A stretch of 64,000 bases of DNA from Rhodobacter sp. (GCA_027489175.1 JAIYAE010000004.1:62001-126000); one strand, 5' to 3'. Positions 1-9,500 are shown, counted from the first letter of the stretch. Program-made: numbers and translations. Notes: generated by a model not told the origin, from the sequence alone.

Positions 1-53
1 TCCAGCACAGAAACGCTGCACGCCTGAACGCAGTGACCTTTGTTGACGGAACG

Positions 54-93
54 GCCCAAGGATAGTCTCCTTGGGCTTTTCTTTTTTATTTTA
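54..93 (+). terminator. Rho-independent terminator of an upstream gene
   Basis: A perfect 9-bp stem (54-62 with 68-76, loop TAGTC) is followed directly by a T-rich tract running to about 93. It is a classic intrinsic terminator for a gene that lies mostly or wholly before the window. Nothing else can be assigned in bases 1-53. Confidence 0.85.
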
Positions 94-184
94 AGGATTT
101 GCACGGAACCATACCCTGACAAGGGCGTTTCCTTGATGTCGCTGCAGGATCGTTCTGCAGCACCCACAACATTCGGAGACTACC

Positions 185-673
185 ATGTTTCGCGCATTCG
201 CAATCGGTGGCTTTGCCGCCCTTACCCTGACCACTGCCGCCCTTGCCCAGACTGCCCCGACGGTGAAAGCCGTTGAAGTGAGCGTCGAGCTGGACGCCAT
301 CGGCAACCCGGCTGCTGCCGCATACTGGACCTCGGTCGCTGACGATCTGGAAAACGCCATCGTCTCGCGCATCACCGATCAGATCGCGGATGACGGTGTG
401 AACATCATCATCGACCTGGAAGAAGTGTCGCTGTCCGGCGGTCTGACCGAGCAGCTTGGCCTGGCCGATACCCGTCTGGTCGGCGACGTGAAGATGACCC
501 ATGACACGGACAACAGCCGTTTTGGCACCTATGAGCTGACGGTCGACGTCAACTCGGCCAAGCCGATGCTTCCGCCAGAGCTGGACGTGACCACCATTCC
601 GGCCGACAGCCGCGTCTTCTATGACTCGATGATCGCCACATTCGCCAATGGCGTGGTGGAGCGGCTGAAATAA
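185..673 (+). CDS. small secreted protein of unknown function
   Basis: Unrecognised 162-residue protein with a clear Sec signal peptide: a short basic start, a hydrophobic run, and a likely cleavage after Ala-Leu-Ala near residue 21. The mature part is acidic, has no cysteines after the leader and no motif that I know. It is probably a periplasmic protein. The ATG is preceded by GGAG with 6-nt spacing, which supports this start. It is a single-gene unit, with a terminator before it (54-93) and another right after it (698-725). A longer antisense frame across it is a shadow. Confidence 0.75.
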   Translation: MFRAFAIGGFAALTLTTAALAQTAPTVKAVEVSVELDAIGNPAAAAYWTSVADDLENAIVSRITDQIADDGVNIIIDLEEVSLSGGLTEQLGLADTRLVGDVKMTHDTDNSRFGTYELTVDVNSAKPMLPPELDVTTIPADSRVFYDSMIATFANGVVERLK

Positions 674-697
674 GCCTGCTTCGACCCTTCGACGACA

Positions 698-725
698 AAG
701 CCCCGGCATACCAGCCGGGGCTTTT
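698..725. terminator. bidirectional intrinsic terminator
   Basis: A 10-bp perfect stem (698-707 with 714-723, loop ATACCA) sits between two convergent genes. It is followed by a short T run on the plus strand and by TTTG on the minus strand, so it can serve both the secreted-protein gene and the receiver-like gene. Confidence 0.8.
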
Positions 726-743
726 CCGTAGGTCGGCGTCCGT

Positions 744-1118
744 TCAAGCGGCGTTGCAGCCATCGGCTGCAAGCAAAGCCGAAACATCACTTTCGGCAAA
801 AGGAAAAGGCAGTTCGGCCCAGCCTTTTGGCAGGCCGACGCCGGACTCGCTACCGACGAGGACCGTGCGGCCGCCGTCAGTCGCGACGCGCTGGCCGAGG
901 GCGGACTGGGCGAAATCCTGCGGATCAACCTGGACGAAGGCTGCTTTGATCCGACCCTGCGGCATAGCCGCAATCGCTTCGTCCAGGGTCCGTGCGAGGA
1001 TGACACGCGCCTCGGCCGCCATCCCGCGGATGATCATTTCGATGTCGCGTGCGACCAGAAATTCGCGCAAGACAACCACGAACACCGGGTCCGGGCTGCG
1101 ATCACATAGGTTTTGCAT
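744..1118 (-). CDS. degenerate receiver-like small protein
   Basis: 124-residue protein. The alternation of short hydrophobic strands and helices (VFVVVL, AAFVQV, RTVLVG) resembles a CheY-like alpha/beta fold, but the usual acidic pair and the conserved lysine are not evident, so phosphorylation is doubtful. No output domain follows. The ATG at 1118 has AGGGA 7 nt upstream, which is better than the TTG at 1133. It is transcribed divergently from the Crp/Fnr gene at 1201 and shares an 82-bp control region with it, so a link in regulation is possible. The family call is weak. Confidence 0.6.
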   Translation of the reverse strand: MQNLCDRSPDPVFVVVLREFLVARDIEMIIRGMAAEARVILARTLDEAIAAMPQGRIKAAFVQVDPQDFAQSALGQRVATDGGRTVLVGSESGVGLPKGWAELPFPFAESDVSALLAADGCNAA

Positions 1119-1200
1119 CCAGATTCCCTTCAATTCCAGATGCTACCTTGGGACTGTTCGCAAATCGGCGCATTAAACTGCGACATAGGAAAGCAAGAGA
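1119..1200. promoter_or_regulatory. shared divergent control region
   Basis: 82 bp between the divergent receiver-like and Crp/Fnr genes. It must hold both promoters and both ribosome sites (AGGGA for the left gene, AGGA for the right gene). I see no TTGAT-N4-ATCAA type FNR box in it and cannot place the promoters with confidence. Confidence 0.4.
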
Positions 1201-1929
1201 ATGGTCATCCCCTGCGATAAATGCCCGCTTCGCCGCTGCCAGTACTTCCTGCCCTTCACCGAGGAAGAGCTGACCTTCATGCTGAAATTCAAGACGGGTG
1301 AGCTGACGGTGGACGCCGGATCGACCGTGCTGATGGAAGGGTCAAACAGCCCGCAGGTCTTTACCGTCCTTTCCGGCATGGGCACGCGCTACAAGACGCT
1401 GGAGGACGGGCGCAGGCAGGTCATCAGCTTCCTCTTTCCCGGGGATTTCATCGGCTTGCAGGCCGGAATCATGGGCGAGATGAAGCATTCGGTCGAAACC
1501 GCGACGGCGATGGTGCTGTGCGTCTTCAACCGGTCGGACCTGTGGAACATGTTCAAGGCGCATCCGGCGCGCGCCTATGACCTGACCTGGATCGCCGCAG
1601 TGGAAGAGCATCTTTTAGGGGAAAGCCTGACCGCCCTGGGCCAGCGCAGCGGGGCCAAGCGCATTGCCTGGGCGCTTTTGCGGTTGCACTACCGATTGCG
1701 GGTTGTGGGGCTTGAAAAGGACGGTGTCGTGCCGCTGGCCTTTCGCCAGCAGGACCTGGCCGATGCGCTGGGCCTGTCACTGGTCCACACCAACAAGACC
1801 TTGATGGCGCTGCGGAAGTCGGGGCTTGCTCGCTGGGTCGATGGCTATCTGGACATCAAGGATCGGGCGAGACTGGCCGCCTATGCCGGATCCGCGCCCG
1901 AGCCTTTGGACCGTCGTCCGCTGATGTAA
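1201..1929 (+). CDS. Crp/Fnr family transcriptional regulator, possible Fe-S sensor
   Basis: 242-residue regulator with a cyclic-nucleotide-type beta-roll (about residues 20-130, with the GDFIGL turn), a long dimerisation helix, and a winged helix-turn-helix around residues 175-215. Cysteines at 5, 8 and 13 form CX2CX4C, and a fourth cysteine lies at 107. E. coli FNR has CX2CX5C plus a fourth cysteine 93 residues later, so the layout here is very close to a [4Fe-4S] oxygen sensor. However, the recognition helix (LVHTNKTL) lacks the FNR E--SR pattern, so the DNA site is probably different. The start has AGGA about 10 nt upstream. The gene converges on the DUF3618 cluster. Confidence 0.85.
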   Translation: MVIPCDKCPLRRCQYFLPFTEEELTFMLKFKTGELTVDAGSTVLMEGSNSPQVFTVLSGMGTRYKTLEDGRRQVISFLFPGDFIGLQAGIMGEMKHSVETATAMVLCVFNRSDLWNMFKAHPARAYDLTWIAAVEEHLLGESLTALGQRSGAKRIAWALLRLHYRLRVVGLEKDGVVPLAFRQQDLADALGLSLVHTNKTLMALRKSGLARWVDGYLDIKDRARLAAYAGSAPEPLDRRPLM

Positions 1930-1936
1930 GGAAAAT

Positions 1937-1980
1937 GCCGCCGACACGACCTGCAACGCGGAGCAGGTCGTATCGGCGGC
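1937..1980. terminator. long hairpin between convergent genes
   Basis: 18-nt arms (1937-1954 and 1963-1980) pair with a single mismatch around an 8-nt loop. It follows the Crp/Fnr stop directly. The plus-strand flank is AAGTAAA, and the minus-strand flank is ATTTTCC, which is a weak T tract. It probably ends transcription from both sides. Confidence 0.6.
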
Positions 1981-2104
1981 AAGTAAAGGCCAAGAGCAGA
2001 GAGCGCCCCTTGGGCCTAGCTGCAGGGAGGGACATCCTGCAGGAACGAGCATCCTTACAACGCACCGAACCGGCGACGGTTCCCAGGGCAGGTGATGGGC
2101 CGGC

Positions 2105-2773
2105 TTAGGCGGTTGCCTTGTGTGTCTTCGCAGGGGCAAGGATCAGGTCGCTGGCCATCCTGACCGCCAAATCCACGCCCGCCCGCGCCACCTTGTCTTG
2201 CTCCTGGCGCAAATGGCTTTTGGCCTGTGCCAGAAGTTTGTCACGCCCGGGGCCAAAGAGCCGGTCCTCGGTCGCCGTCCCAGGCAGGACCGCGCCGACG
2301 GCAACCCCGACCGCCATGCCGATACCGGCAGCCAGCAGGGGCCGGTCGTCAATCATGTGACCGGTAGTGTGCGATGCGTCGACGGGGTGCAGAGCCGCAC
2401 TGGCAATTTCGTCCAGGTCATGACGGGCGATGTCGAGCGGCGTTTCGATGTCGTCTCCCCAGGTGCGGTCGGTGTCGGCAAGGGCAGGATCAGGCGAGGA
2501 TCGCCGCCCAAGGGCCAGCCACGCCATCCCTGCACCGACCAGCACCGCAGCCACCGGGTTGGCGCGAACGGCACCTTCCAGGACTTGGGCAAATGGGGCG
2601 ACATTGGTCCGTGCGAAATCGCGCGCGTCGTCCATAATCGCGTCCGGTTTCAGACGGTCGCGCAGGCTTTCGATGGACTGCGCAAGGGCGGCGCGGTCGT
2701 TTTCCAGCTGCGCGGCGATTGCGGCGGGTGAGCGCGGGGGCTTGCCCGCAGGTAAAGCGTCATGCCTGTCCAT
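2105..2773 (-). CDS. DUF3618 domain membrane protein
   Basis: 222-residue protein. The N-terminal part (about 15-100) matches the DUF3618 pattern: a helix rich in Ala, Leu and Arg that begins with AAQLENDRAALAQSI, then a membrane-type stretch preceded by RANPVAAVLVGAG. A second hydrophobic segment (AAGIGMAVGVAVGAVLP) lies near residue 150. It is the last gene of a three-gene overlapping set, and its start lies 14 nt inside the holin-like gene. Proteins of this kind accompany holin-like and DUF883 proteins in many Proteobacteria and are thought to act at the inner membrane, perhaps in stress. The exact role is unknown. Confidence 0.8.
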   Translation of the reverse strand: MDRHDALPAGKPPRSPAAIAAQLENDRAALAQSIESLRDRLKPDAIMDDARDFARTNVAPFAQVLEGAVRANPVAAVLVGAGMAWLALGRRSSPDPALADTDRTWGDDIETPLDIARHDLDEIASAALHPVDASHTTGHMIDDRPLLAAGIGMAVGVAVGAVLPGTATEDRLFGPGRDKLLAQAKSHLRQEQDKVARAGVDLAVRMASDLILAPAKTHKATA

Positions 2774-3182
2774 CAGATCTCACCCCGGATACAAGGATCT
2801 CAACGTCGCGCTTGATCGAGGCGCCACTGCGCTGGGGCAGGTTTCCGGCATCGCGCAACAACTGTGCCGCATGCTGCGCAAAGCCCAGGGCAACAAGCAA
2901 AAGCCCTCCACCAACCACGACCGCAGCCCAAGTCGGCGAGAGCCCCAAGGTGGCTATCAAGGCTACGGCCGCGCCAGCCAGCACGTTGACGGACGTGATG
3001 CCCAGAACGAGCGCAATCGCGCTTTGCACCGCAGATCGCCGAAGGCGTTGCAGCCGTTCCGCCGCCTCGGCCCGGGCGAGCTCCAGCTCGCCCTGGACCA
3101 GTCGGGAAACCCCGGTCAGGACATCGGCAAACAAGCCGGCGGTGCCCCGATCAGGGTCTGTCCCTTGCGACCGCTCAGTCAT
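2760..3182 (-). CDS. phage-holin-like (DUF1469/PF07332) membrane protein
   Basis: 140-residue protein with an amphipathic N-terminal helix (rich in Glu, Arg and Ala) followed by two adjacent membrane segments (around 55-75 and 80-102). This is the layout of the actinobacteriophage holin superfamily III / DUF1469. Despite the family name there is no phage context here. The ATG overlaps the stop of the DUF883-like gene (ATGA), and the 3' end overlaps DUF3618, so translation is coupled. Likely an inner-membrane accessory of the same envelope unit. Confidence 0.8.
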   Translation of the reverse strand: MTERSQGTDPDRGTAGLFADVLTGVSRLVQGELELARAEAAERLQRLRRSAVQSAIALVLGITSVNVLAGAAVALIATLGLSPTWAAVVVGGGLLLVALGFAQHAAQLLRDAGNLPQRSGASIKRDVEILVSGVRSDGQA

Positions 3183-3739
3183 CCCTGGCTGGCCTTCTGT
3201 GCCGCCGACTGGCCATGGCTGTCCGCGGTGCGACGGGCGGCATCGCGGTAAAAGCGATCCGTTGCGTCGGCCACGCGGGCGGCGGCTGTCTGGCGGGCAG
3301 CAGTGGCACCGATGAACCGCGCCAGGGCAAAGCCTGCCACAGCGGCGCCAACCGCAAAAGTTGCGGGGTTGCGGCGGGCATAGTCCTGCGCGTCCGCCAG
3401 AAGGTCCCCCAGATTGCGGCCACGCAGGCGGTCGCTGACCGAGGTCACGCCACTAGCCAGCCCGTTCAAGACCCGCGCCGACACGCCGTTCGCATCGCTG
3501 GCTTCGGATTCCAGCTGGTCGGCAAGCCGATCTGCCGCGTCAACCAACGTGTCCCGGGCAACACCGGCCTTTTCCACAGCCGCGTCTTTCACGGTTTCCA
3601 GCGTTTCCGTGGCATAGGTTTTCACCTCTGCAGCGACGGTCCGCCCCGCATCGGTGGCGGTGTCGACGGCCGAGGCGGCAATGTGCTTGGCCTGGTCAGC
3701 AGTGGCGCCCAGTTTGTCCTTGAATTCGGTCGTGTTCAT
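3179..3739 (-). CDS. ElaB/YqjD (DUF883)-like membrane-anchored protein
   Basis: 186 residues. A long amphipathic, Ala/Thr/Asp-rich helical region is followed by RRNPATFAVGAAVAGFALAR near residues 128-147, the C-terminal membrane anchor typical of ElaB/YqjD-like proteins, which bind ribosomes at the membrane in stationary-phase E. coli. That function is carried over from the family, not shown here. I chose the ATG at 3739 because GGAG lies just upstream. The longer reading from 3760 has no ribosome site. It is the first gene of the overlapping trio. The repetitive helix could also be a LEA-like stress helix. Confidence 0.7.
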   Translation of the reverse strand: MNTTEFKDKLGATADQAKHIAASAVDTATDAGRTVAAEVKTYATETLETVKDAAVEKAGVARDTLVDAADRLADQLESEASDANGVSARVLNGLASGVTSVSDRLRGRNLGDLLADAQDYARRNPATFAVGAAVAGFALARFIGATAARQTAAARVADATDRFYRDAARRTADSHGQSAAQKASQG

Positions 3740-3820
3740 GATGGTCTCCATTCGGGTCATTGGGGCACCTGACGGCCCCCGGTCATTTCGTTGAAAAGCA
3801 GATGTCTGCGGGATGTCCGG

Positions 3821-4246
3821 TCAGACGGTAGCCAGAAGCTGGGTCAGTTCGGCCCGCAGCGCGCGCAGCTGGTCGGCAGTGGCGCCGCCTTGTTCTGCAA
3901 TGGCTGCATCAAAGGCCTTCAGGATATGATCTTCGCCGTTGCGGATCTGCTGCAACGTGTCGGCGTCAATCTCGTCAAAGAAGGCACGCACCGAGACCAC
4001 AACCTCATTGACGGCGCCCATCAGTGTGCCGTCGCGGTCAACGTTCTGGCCTTGCAGCTGCAAAAGCTGCAGCAGCGTTTCGGCCTGGCGCTTGTGCAAG
4101 GACAGGAACTGGTGAACCGTGCCTTGGAATGACGGTTCGGCCTTTTCCACCATGACCGCAAAGCCGCGGATGGCGTTCCGGGTCTGGTCATGGAGGGCGA
4201 TCAAGGCGGTGGGCTGGACCTTCTGGTCCGCGGTTAGCGCTTGCAT
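3821..4246 (-). CDS. DUF2383 (PA2169-type) four-helix-bundle protein
   Basis: 141 residues, entirely helical, with no membrane segment. The layout ALIALHDQTRNAIRGF, then a Phe/His helix, then DADTLQQIRNGEDHILKAFD fits the DUF2383 four-helix-bundle family (PF09537), which is ferritin-like in fold. AGGA lies about 8 nt before the ATG. It is separated by 82 nt from the DUF883-like gene downstream and by 121 nt from the AI-2E gene upstream, all on the same strand. These families often sit together in stress-linked clusters. No metal-binding residues are evident. Confidence 0.8.
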   Translation of the reverse strand: MQALTADQKVQPTALIALHDQTRNAIRGFAVMVEKAEPSFQGTVHQFLSLHKRQAETLLQLLQLQGQNVDRDGTLMGAVNEVVVSVRAFFDEIDADTLQQIRNGEDHILKAFDAAIAEQGGATADQLRALRAELTQLLATV

Positions 4247-4367
4247 GATTTTGTCCTTTCCATCGGGGACTGGCGTTTGTCTGCACCGGCAGTCGGTGTC
4301 TGCCTATTCAACGCCGGGCCTGGGTCTTGGTTCCCCAATGCCCCCGACCAAAGTGCAAAGCTGACGG

Positions 4368-6452
4368 TCAGCCGACCATGGCGAGCGGTGCCTGTGACCG
4401 CCGACGCCGGGCCCGGGCCTGCGGGGCGTCCAGCGGTTTGCCCTGTTCGACGATGAAGGCCGCCGCCATCGCCGCTTCCATCGAGGTGACGGCGAAATCT
4501 GCGCCTATCTCTTCTGCGTCGCGCAGGGAAAGGGCCGTGGCCTTGGACAAGGTCCGGGTTTCGTGTGACGCCGGGGTAGAGCTTGCTTCGGCACCCGTGC
4601 CGCCACTGCGCAATCCCTGTTCGGTCACCGCATCCGGCATCTGCCAGATCACCACGCCCACCCGCAGCCCCGGCATCGCCCGCTTGAGGCGCCGCACGAT
4701 AAGGAGCGACGCGCGCGCCGGCGTCGGGTCAAGAAAGCTCAGAACCACGCAGCCGGGGCGGGCAGGGTCTGCGCCAGTCGCATAGAATGCCGGCAGGTCG
4801 GCGCGGCGGAGTGCAGTGACATCCGCCCCTTCAGCCGCCAGGGCCTGGCCCAGCATGCGGGCGGCCACATCGTCAAGATTGCTGCGGCCACCGGCCACGA
4901 TGATGCGAAACGGGGTGGTATCGGTCTGGGCTGCAGCCTCGACCCCTTCCACCACTGCGGCATCGATCAGCGCCGCCTCGGCCGCAAGTTCGGCGCGTTC
5001 TTCGGCCACCACCGGTTCAAGCGCCTGCAGGAATCGCATGGCAGACCGTGACATGCCTTCCTCTTGCGCCTGGGTCAGGACGCCGCGGTCATAGTCGCTT
5101 TGGGCCAAGAGAAGGGCCGGTAGCCCGACAGTCTGATAATAGTCGGCGAGGAAATCCTGCTCCAGCGCTTCTTCCGCGCGGGTCACCGATTCCACCGTGT
5201 CGCCGGACAGCAACCGCTGATAAAGCCGCGCATGGTGCGCCAGCATCGGTTCATCCCCGAAGAGGATGTCGAACACTTCGAATTGCGGCAGGTAGCGGCC
5301 CAGGACCACAAGGCAGACGGTCAAGGGCGTCGACAGGATAAGCCCCATCGGCCCCCAGATCCAGGTCCAGACGATGGCCGAAATGATGACCGCCAACGGC
5401 GAAACCCCGGTCCGAGACCCGTAAAGCCGCGGCTCGATGATGTTTGAGGTGATCGCCTCAACGGTCAGGAACAGCCCCGCTGTCCAGAGCACCATCGACC
5501 AGTCAGCAGAGGCAGCAAAGGCGACCGTCAATGGCAGGGTCGCGGCGATCACCGACCCGATGTACGGCACGAACCGCAGGATTAGGGTCATGAATGCCCA
5601 GAGCAACGGGTTCGGCACGCCGATGATCCAAAGGCCAAGGCCGATCGGCACAGCGTAGATTACGTTTACAAGGATCTGGGTCAGTAGATAGCTTGCAACC
5701 CGCGCACCGGCGTCCTCCAGAATTTCGGTGGTGCGGTGCAGGTCGTTTGCGCCGGTCAGGCGGATGAAGCGGTCGCGAATGTCATCCCGCTCAAGCAGCA
5801 TGAAGATCACCACGACGATCACAAGGCCAGCGGTCACCAGCGGGCTGATGACGGGGAAGAGCACATCGCGGATCAACTGCCAGAAGCTTTGGTTTTCAAC
5901 GACTTCAACGGTCATCGGCTGACCCGGTTCCGCGCCCGCGCCTGAGCTTGCCGCCAGCGAACTGCTGATCTCGTCATTGATCCGAGAGATCATCTCGACA
6001 AACTGTCCCAAGACGTTGGAGGAGCCTTCGGCTGCCGTCCAAGTCTCAAGCTTGGTGATGATGTTGGTTTGATAGGTGGGCAGGCTTTGCACGACGAGAC
6101 CGACCTGCGTGCCCATCACTGCCAGCGTCAGGCCGATCAGTCCGAAGGTCACCGTGACGGCTGTCAGCACGGCAACCATCCGGGGCATACCGCGGCGTCG
6201 CAAGGCCGAGATCAACGGCGACAAGGCAAAGGCAATCAGCGTGGCGATGGCCAGGGGCAGGAAGACCTCGCTGCCGAAATGCAGGATCGCGGCACCGATG
6301 CAGATCGAGATCGCCGACATCCAGTTGACACGTCGAGCAAGGACTGTGTCAGACCTGTCGAATTGTCCGCCCGCATACGGCTCTCCGGTCAGCGTGGCAT
6401 GGGTTGAGGGTGCGGCCGAAATAACCGGATCGAAAGCGCTTCTGTCGGTCAT
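4368..6452 (-). CDS. AI-2E/PerM family transporter with added C-terminal soluble domain
   Basis: 694 residues. Membrane segments at about 45-85, 100-130, 205-235 and 265-395, with the conserved run PNPLLWAFMTLILRFVPYIG, mark the AI-2E exporter (PerM/TqsA) family, whose members are usually 340-400 residues. About 290 residues follow. They contain a helical section and then an alpha/beta section (FRIIVAGGRSNLDDVAARML ... VVLSFL ... LRVGVVIW) that looks like a Rossmann or cobalamin-binding-like fold without a metal-ligand histidine. I start at the ATG at 6452 (AGGA upstream) rather than 6521. The substrate is unknown, and the family name does not prove AI-2 transport. Confidence 0.85.
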   Translation of the reverse strand: MTDRSAFDPVISAAPSTHATLTGEPYAGGQFDRSDTVLARRVNWMSAISICIGAAILHFGSEVFLPLAIATLIAFALSPLISALRRRGMPRMVAVLTAVTVTFGLIGLTLAVMGTQVGLVVQSLPTYQTNIITKLETWTAAEGSSNVLGQFVEMISRINDEISSSLAASSGAGAEPGQPMTVEVVENQSFWQLIRDVLFPVISPLVTAGLVIVVVIFMLLERDDIRDRFIRLTGANDLHRTTEILEDAGARVASYLLTQILVNVIYAVPIGLGLWIIGVPNPLLWAFMTLILRFVPYIGSVIAATLPLTVAFAASADWSMVLWTAGLFLTVEAITSNIIEPRLYGSRTGVSPLAVIISAIVWTWIWGPMGLILSTPLTVCLVVLGRYLPQFEVFDILFGDEPMLAHHARLYQRLLSGDTVESVTRAEEALEQDFLADYYQTVGLPALLLAQSDYDRGVLTQAQEEGMSRSAMRFLQALEPVVAEERAELAAEAALIDAAVVEGVEAAAQTDTTPFRIIVAGGRSNLDDVAARMLGQALAAEGADVTALRRADLPAFYATGADPARPGCVVLSFLDPTPARASLLIVRRLKRAMPGLRVGVVIWQMPDAVTEQGLRSGGTGAEASSTPASHETRTLSKATALSLRDAEEIGADFAVTSMEAAMAAAFIVEQGKPLDAPQARARRRRSQAPLAMVG

Positions 6453-6593
6453 TGTGCCGAGATTTCCTTGAATGCCGAACCCCGCCCCGCGTTTGGCGTC
6501 ATGGGGAAACGCCAGACCCAAGGGCTTGGTTCCCGGGAAATCTGAAGGAAAAGCGCGCAGGCCCGGTCGGCAGCAATCCGGTGCGGGCGGGGC

Positions 6594-9500
6594 CTAGCCT
6601 TGCAGCGTCCTTACCCCGTAGCCTTCCCCCCGCGCCCGCATCGCGGCGACAGCTGCAATGCTGGCGGCAGCAGTGGTGAAATAGGGGATCTTGTCCATCA
6701 GCGCCACGCGGCGGATGTCGCGGCTGTCGCTGATGGCTTGGGTGCCTTCGGTGGTGTTCATCACCAAGGCGATGTCGTTGTTCTTCAGCCGGTCAACGAT
6801 GTTCGGGCGGCCCTCATAGACCTTGGCGACGCTTTCACTTGGCACCTTGTGCTGGCCGAGCCAGGCGGCGGTGCCCTTGGTTGCGACAATCGTGAAGCCA
6901 AGCGCCACAAGATCGCGCGCGGCTGCGGCCAGGGCGTCGGTCTTGTCCATGTCCTTCACGCTGAGGAAGACGCGTCCTGCTTCTGGCAGATGCGTTCCCG
7001 CCCCCATCTGCGCCTTGAGAAAGGCCAGCGCGAAGGTGCGATCCCAACCCATCACTTCGCCCGTCGAGCGCATTTCCGGCCCAAGAACCGGATCGACGCC
7101 GGGGAAGCGGGCAAAGGGCAACACGGCCTCCTTGACGCTGAACCAGGGCGTGATCGGGTCCGCAAGGGTATTCGGGTCGGCCAGTGGCAAGTCGGTGTCG
7201 GGGCCCACGCCTGCCGGGTAGGCTGCACGCAAGGGAAAGTTCGACAAAGGCTCACCCGCCATCAGCCGGGCGGCGATGGAGGCGATGGCGCTATCGGTGG
7301 CCTTGGCCACGAATGGCACGGTGCGCGAGGCGCGCGGGTTGACTTCCAGCACGTAGATCGTGCCGTCCTTGATCGCAAACTGCACGTTCATCAGGCCGAC
7401 GACGTTCAGCGCAAGGGCCATCTGGACGGTCTGGCGCTTGAGTTCCGCGATGGTATCCGCCGTCAGGGAATGCGGCGGCAGGCAGCAGGCACTGTCGCCT
7501 GAATGCACACCCGCCTCTTCGATATGTTCCATGATCCCGGCGACATGGACGTTCCGGCCATCGCTCAGGGCATCAACGTCCACCTCAATCGCGCCCGACA
7601 GGTAGCTGTCGAGGAGGACAGGACTGTCACCCGACACTTGCACGGCCGTCCGGATATAGCGTTCCAACTGGGCGTCATCGCGGATGATCTCCATCGCGCG
7701 GCCGCCAAGCACGAAAGACGGGCGGATCACCAGCGGATAGCCGACATCCTTGGCAACCTCGAACGCCTCGTCCCGGCTGCGGGCGGTGCCATTGTGCGGC
7801 TGTTTCAGGCCAAGCTTGTGGAGAAGGCCCTGAAACCGCTCACGGTCTTCGGCAAGGTCGATAGCGTCGGGGGTGGTGCCAAGGATCGGGATGCCTTCGG
7901 CGTGCAGCGCATTCGCCAGCTTCAGGGGGGTCTGCCCGCCGAACTGGACGATGACGCCGTGGAGGGTGCCGTTCTCCTGCTCCACCCGGAGGATTTCGAG
8001 GACGTGCTCCAGCGTCAGCGGTTCGAAATACAGGCGGTCAGAGGTGTCATAGTCGGTCGAAACCGTTTCGGGGTTGCAGTTGACCATGATGGTCTCATAG
8101 CCCGCCGCGGTGAGGGCGTAGCAGGCATGGACACAGCAGTAGTCGAACTCGATCCCCTGGCCGATGCGGTTCGGGCCGCCGCCAAGGATGACCACTTTCT
8201 TGGCCTTGGTCGGGCGGCTTTCGCATTCCACATCGCCCATCGCGGGATGTTCGTAAGTGGAATACATGTACGGCGTCTGGGCCTCGAACTCAGCCGCGCA
8301 GGTGTCGATGCGCTTGAAGACGGCTGTCACACCCAGGCGCTGACGGGCGCGGCGAACCTGCGCCTCATCCCGGCCGGTCAGCTTGGCAAGGCGGGCATCG
8401 GTGAAGCCCATCATCTTGAGTTGGCGAAGGCCGTCGGCGTTGGTGGGCAGGCCCTGTTTGCGGATCGTCGCTTCGGTGTCGATGATTTCGCGGATGCGGG
8501 CCAGGAACCACGGATCGAACGCGGTGATCTGGTTGATCTCGTCGTTGGTCAGGCCGTGCCGCATGGCCTGAGCGATGATGCGGAGACGGTCTGGAGTGGC
8601 CTGACCTAGGGCCTTCACGACAGAAGCCTTGTCCGGAGCGCCGGGGATGGCGATTTCGTCAAAGCCGGCAAGGCCGGTTTCCAGACTGGCAAGGGCCTTC
8701 TGTAGCGACTCATGGATGGTGCGGCCAATGGCCATCGCCTCACCCACCGATTTCATTGCGGTGGTAAGGTTCGGCTCACTGCCGGGGAATTTCTCGAAGG
8801 CAAAGCGCGGGATCTTGGTGACCACATAGTCGATGGACGGCTCAAAGCTGGCGGGCGTGACCTTGGTGATGTCGTTGTCAAGCTCATCCAGCGTGTAGCC
8901 GACCGCCAGTTTCGCGGCGATCTTGGCGATGGGAAAGCCAGTGGCCTTGGACGCGAGCGCCGAGGACCGCGACACGCGGGGGTTCATCTCGATCACCACC
9001 ATGCGGCCGTCGGCAGGGTTGATCGCCCACTGGACGTTGGACCCGCCGGTTTCGACCCCGATCTCGCGCAGCACGGCGATGCTGCCGTTGCGCATGATCT
9101 GGTATTCCTTGTCGGTCAGCGTCAGCGCCGGCGCTACGGTGATGGAATCGCCTGTGTGCACGCCCATCGGATCGACGTTCTCGATCGAGCAGACGATGAT
9201 GGCGTTGTCGGCCTTGTCGCGGACCACCTCCATCTCGAATTCCTTCCAGCCCAGAAGGGATTCATCGACCAGCACCTGTGCTACCGGCGAGGCTTCCAGA
9301 CCGGACCGGACAATCGCCTCGTAGTCGTCCCGGTTGTAGGCGACGCCCCCACCAGTGCCGCCAAGGGTGAAGGCAGGGCGGATGATGGCGGGCAGGCCGA
9401 CATATTCGATGGCGGCAATCGCCTCGGCCACGCCGGCGGCAATGTCATACTTGCCTGAGGGCAGTTTCGGGGCGGCGATGATCGTGGCCTTGGGGTTTTC

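Noticed and set aside
3-65. C-terminal tail of an upstream gene ending at TAG 63-65
   Set aside because: The frame is open, but the stop would lie inside the terminator loop and the 20 codons carry no recognisable motif.
86-1006. 306-codon minus-strand frame across the first kilobase
   Set aside because: It is antisense to a secreted protein with a signal peptide and runs through the terminator at 698-725; the composition is typical of a GC-rich shadow frame.
2760-3182. Holin-like gene as evidence of a prophage
   Set aside because: No other phage gene is nearby, and this family is common in non-phage envelope clusters.
7503-8609. 368-codon plus-strand frame inside carB
   Set aside because: Fully antisense to conserved carB; no motif and no ribosome site.
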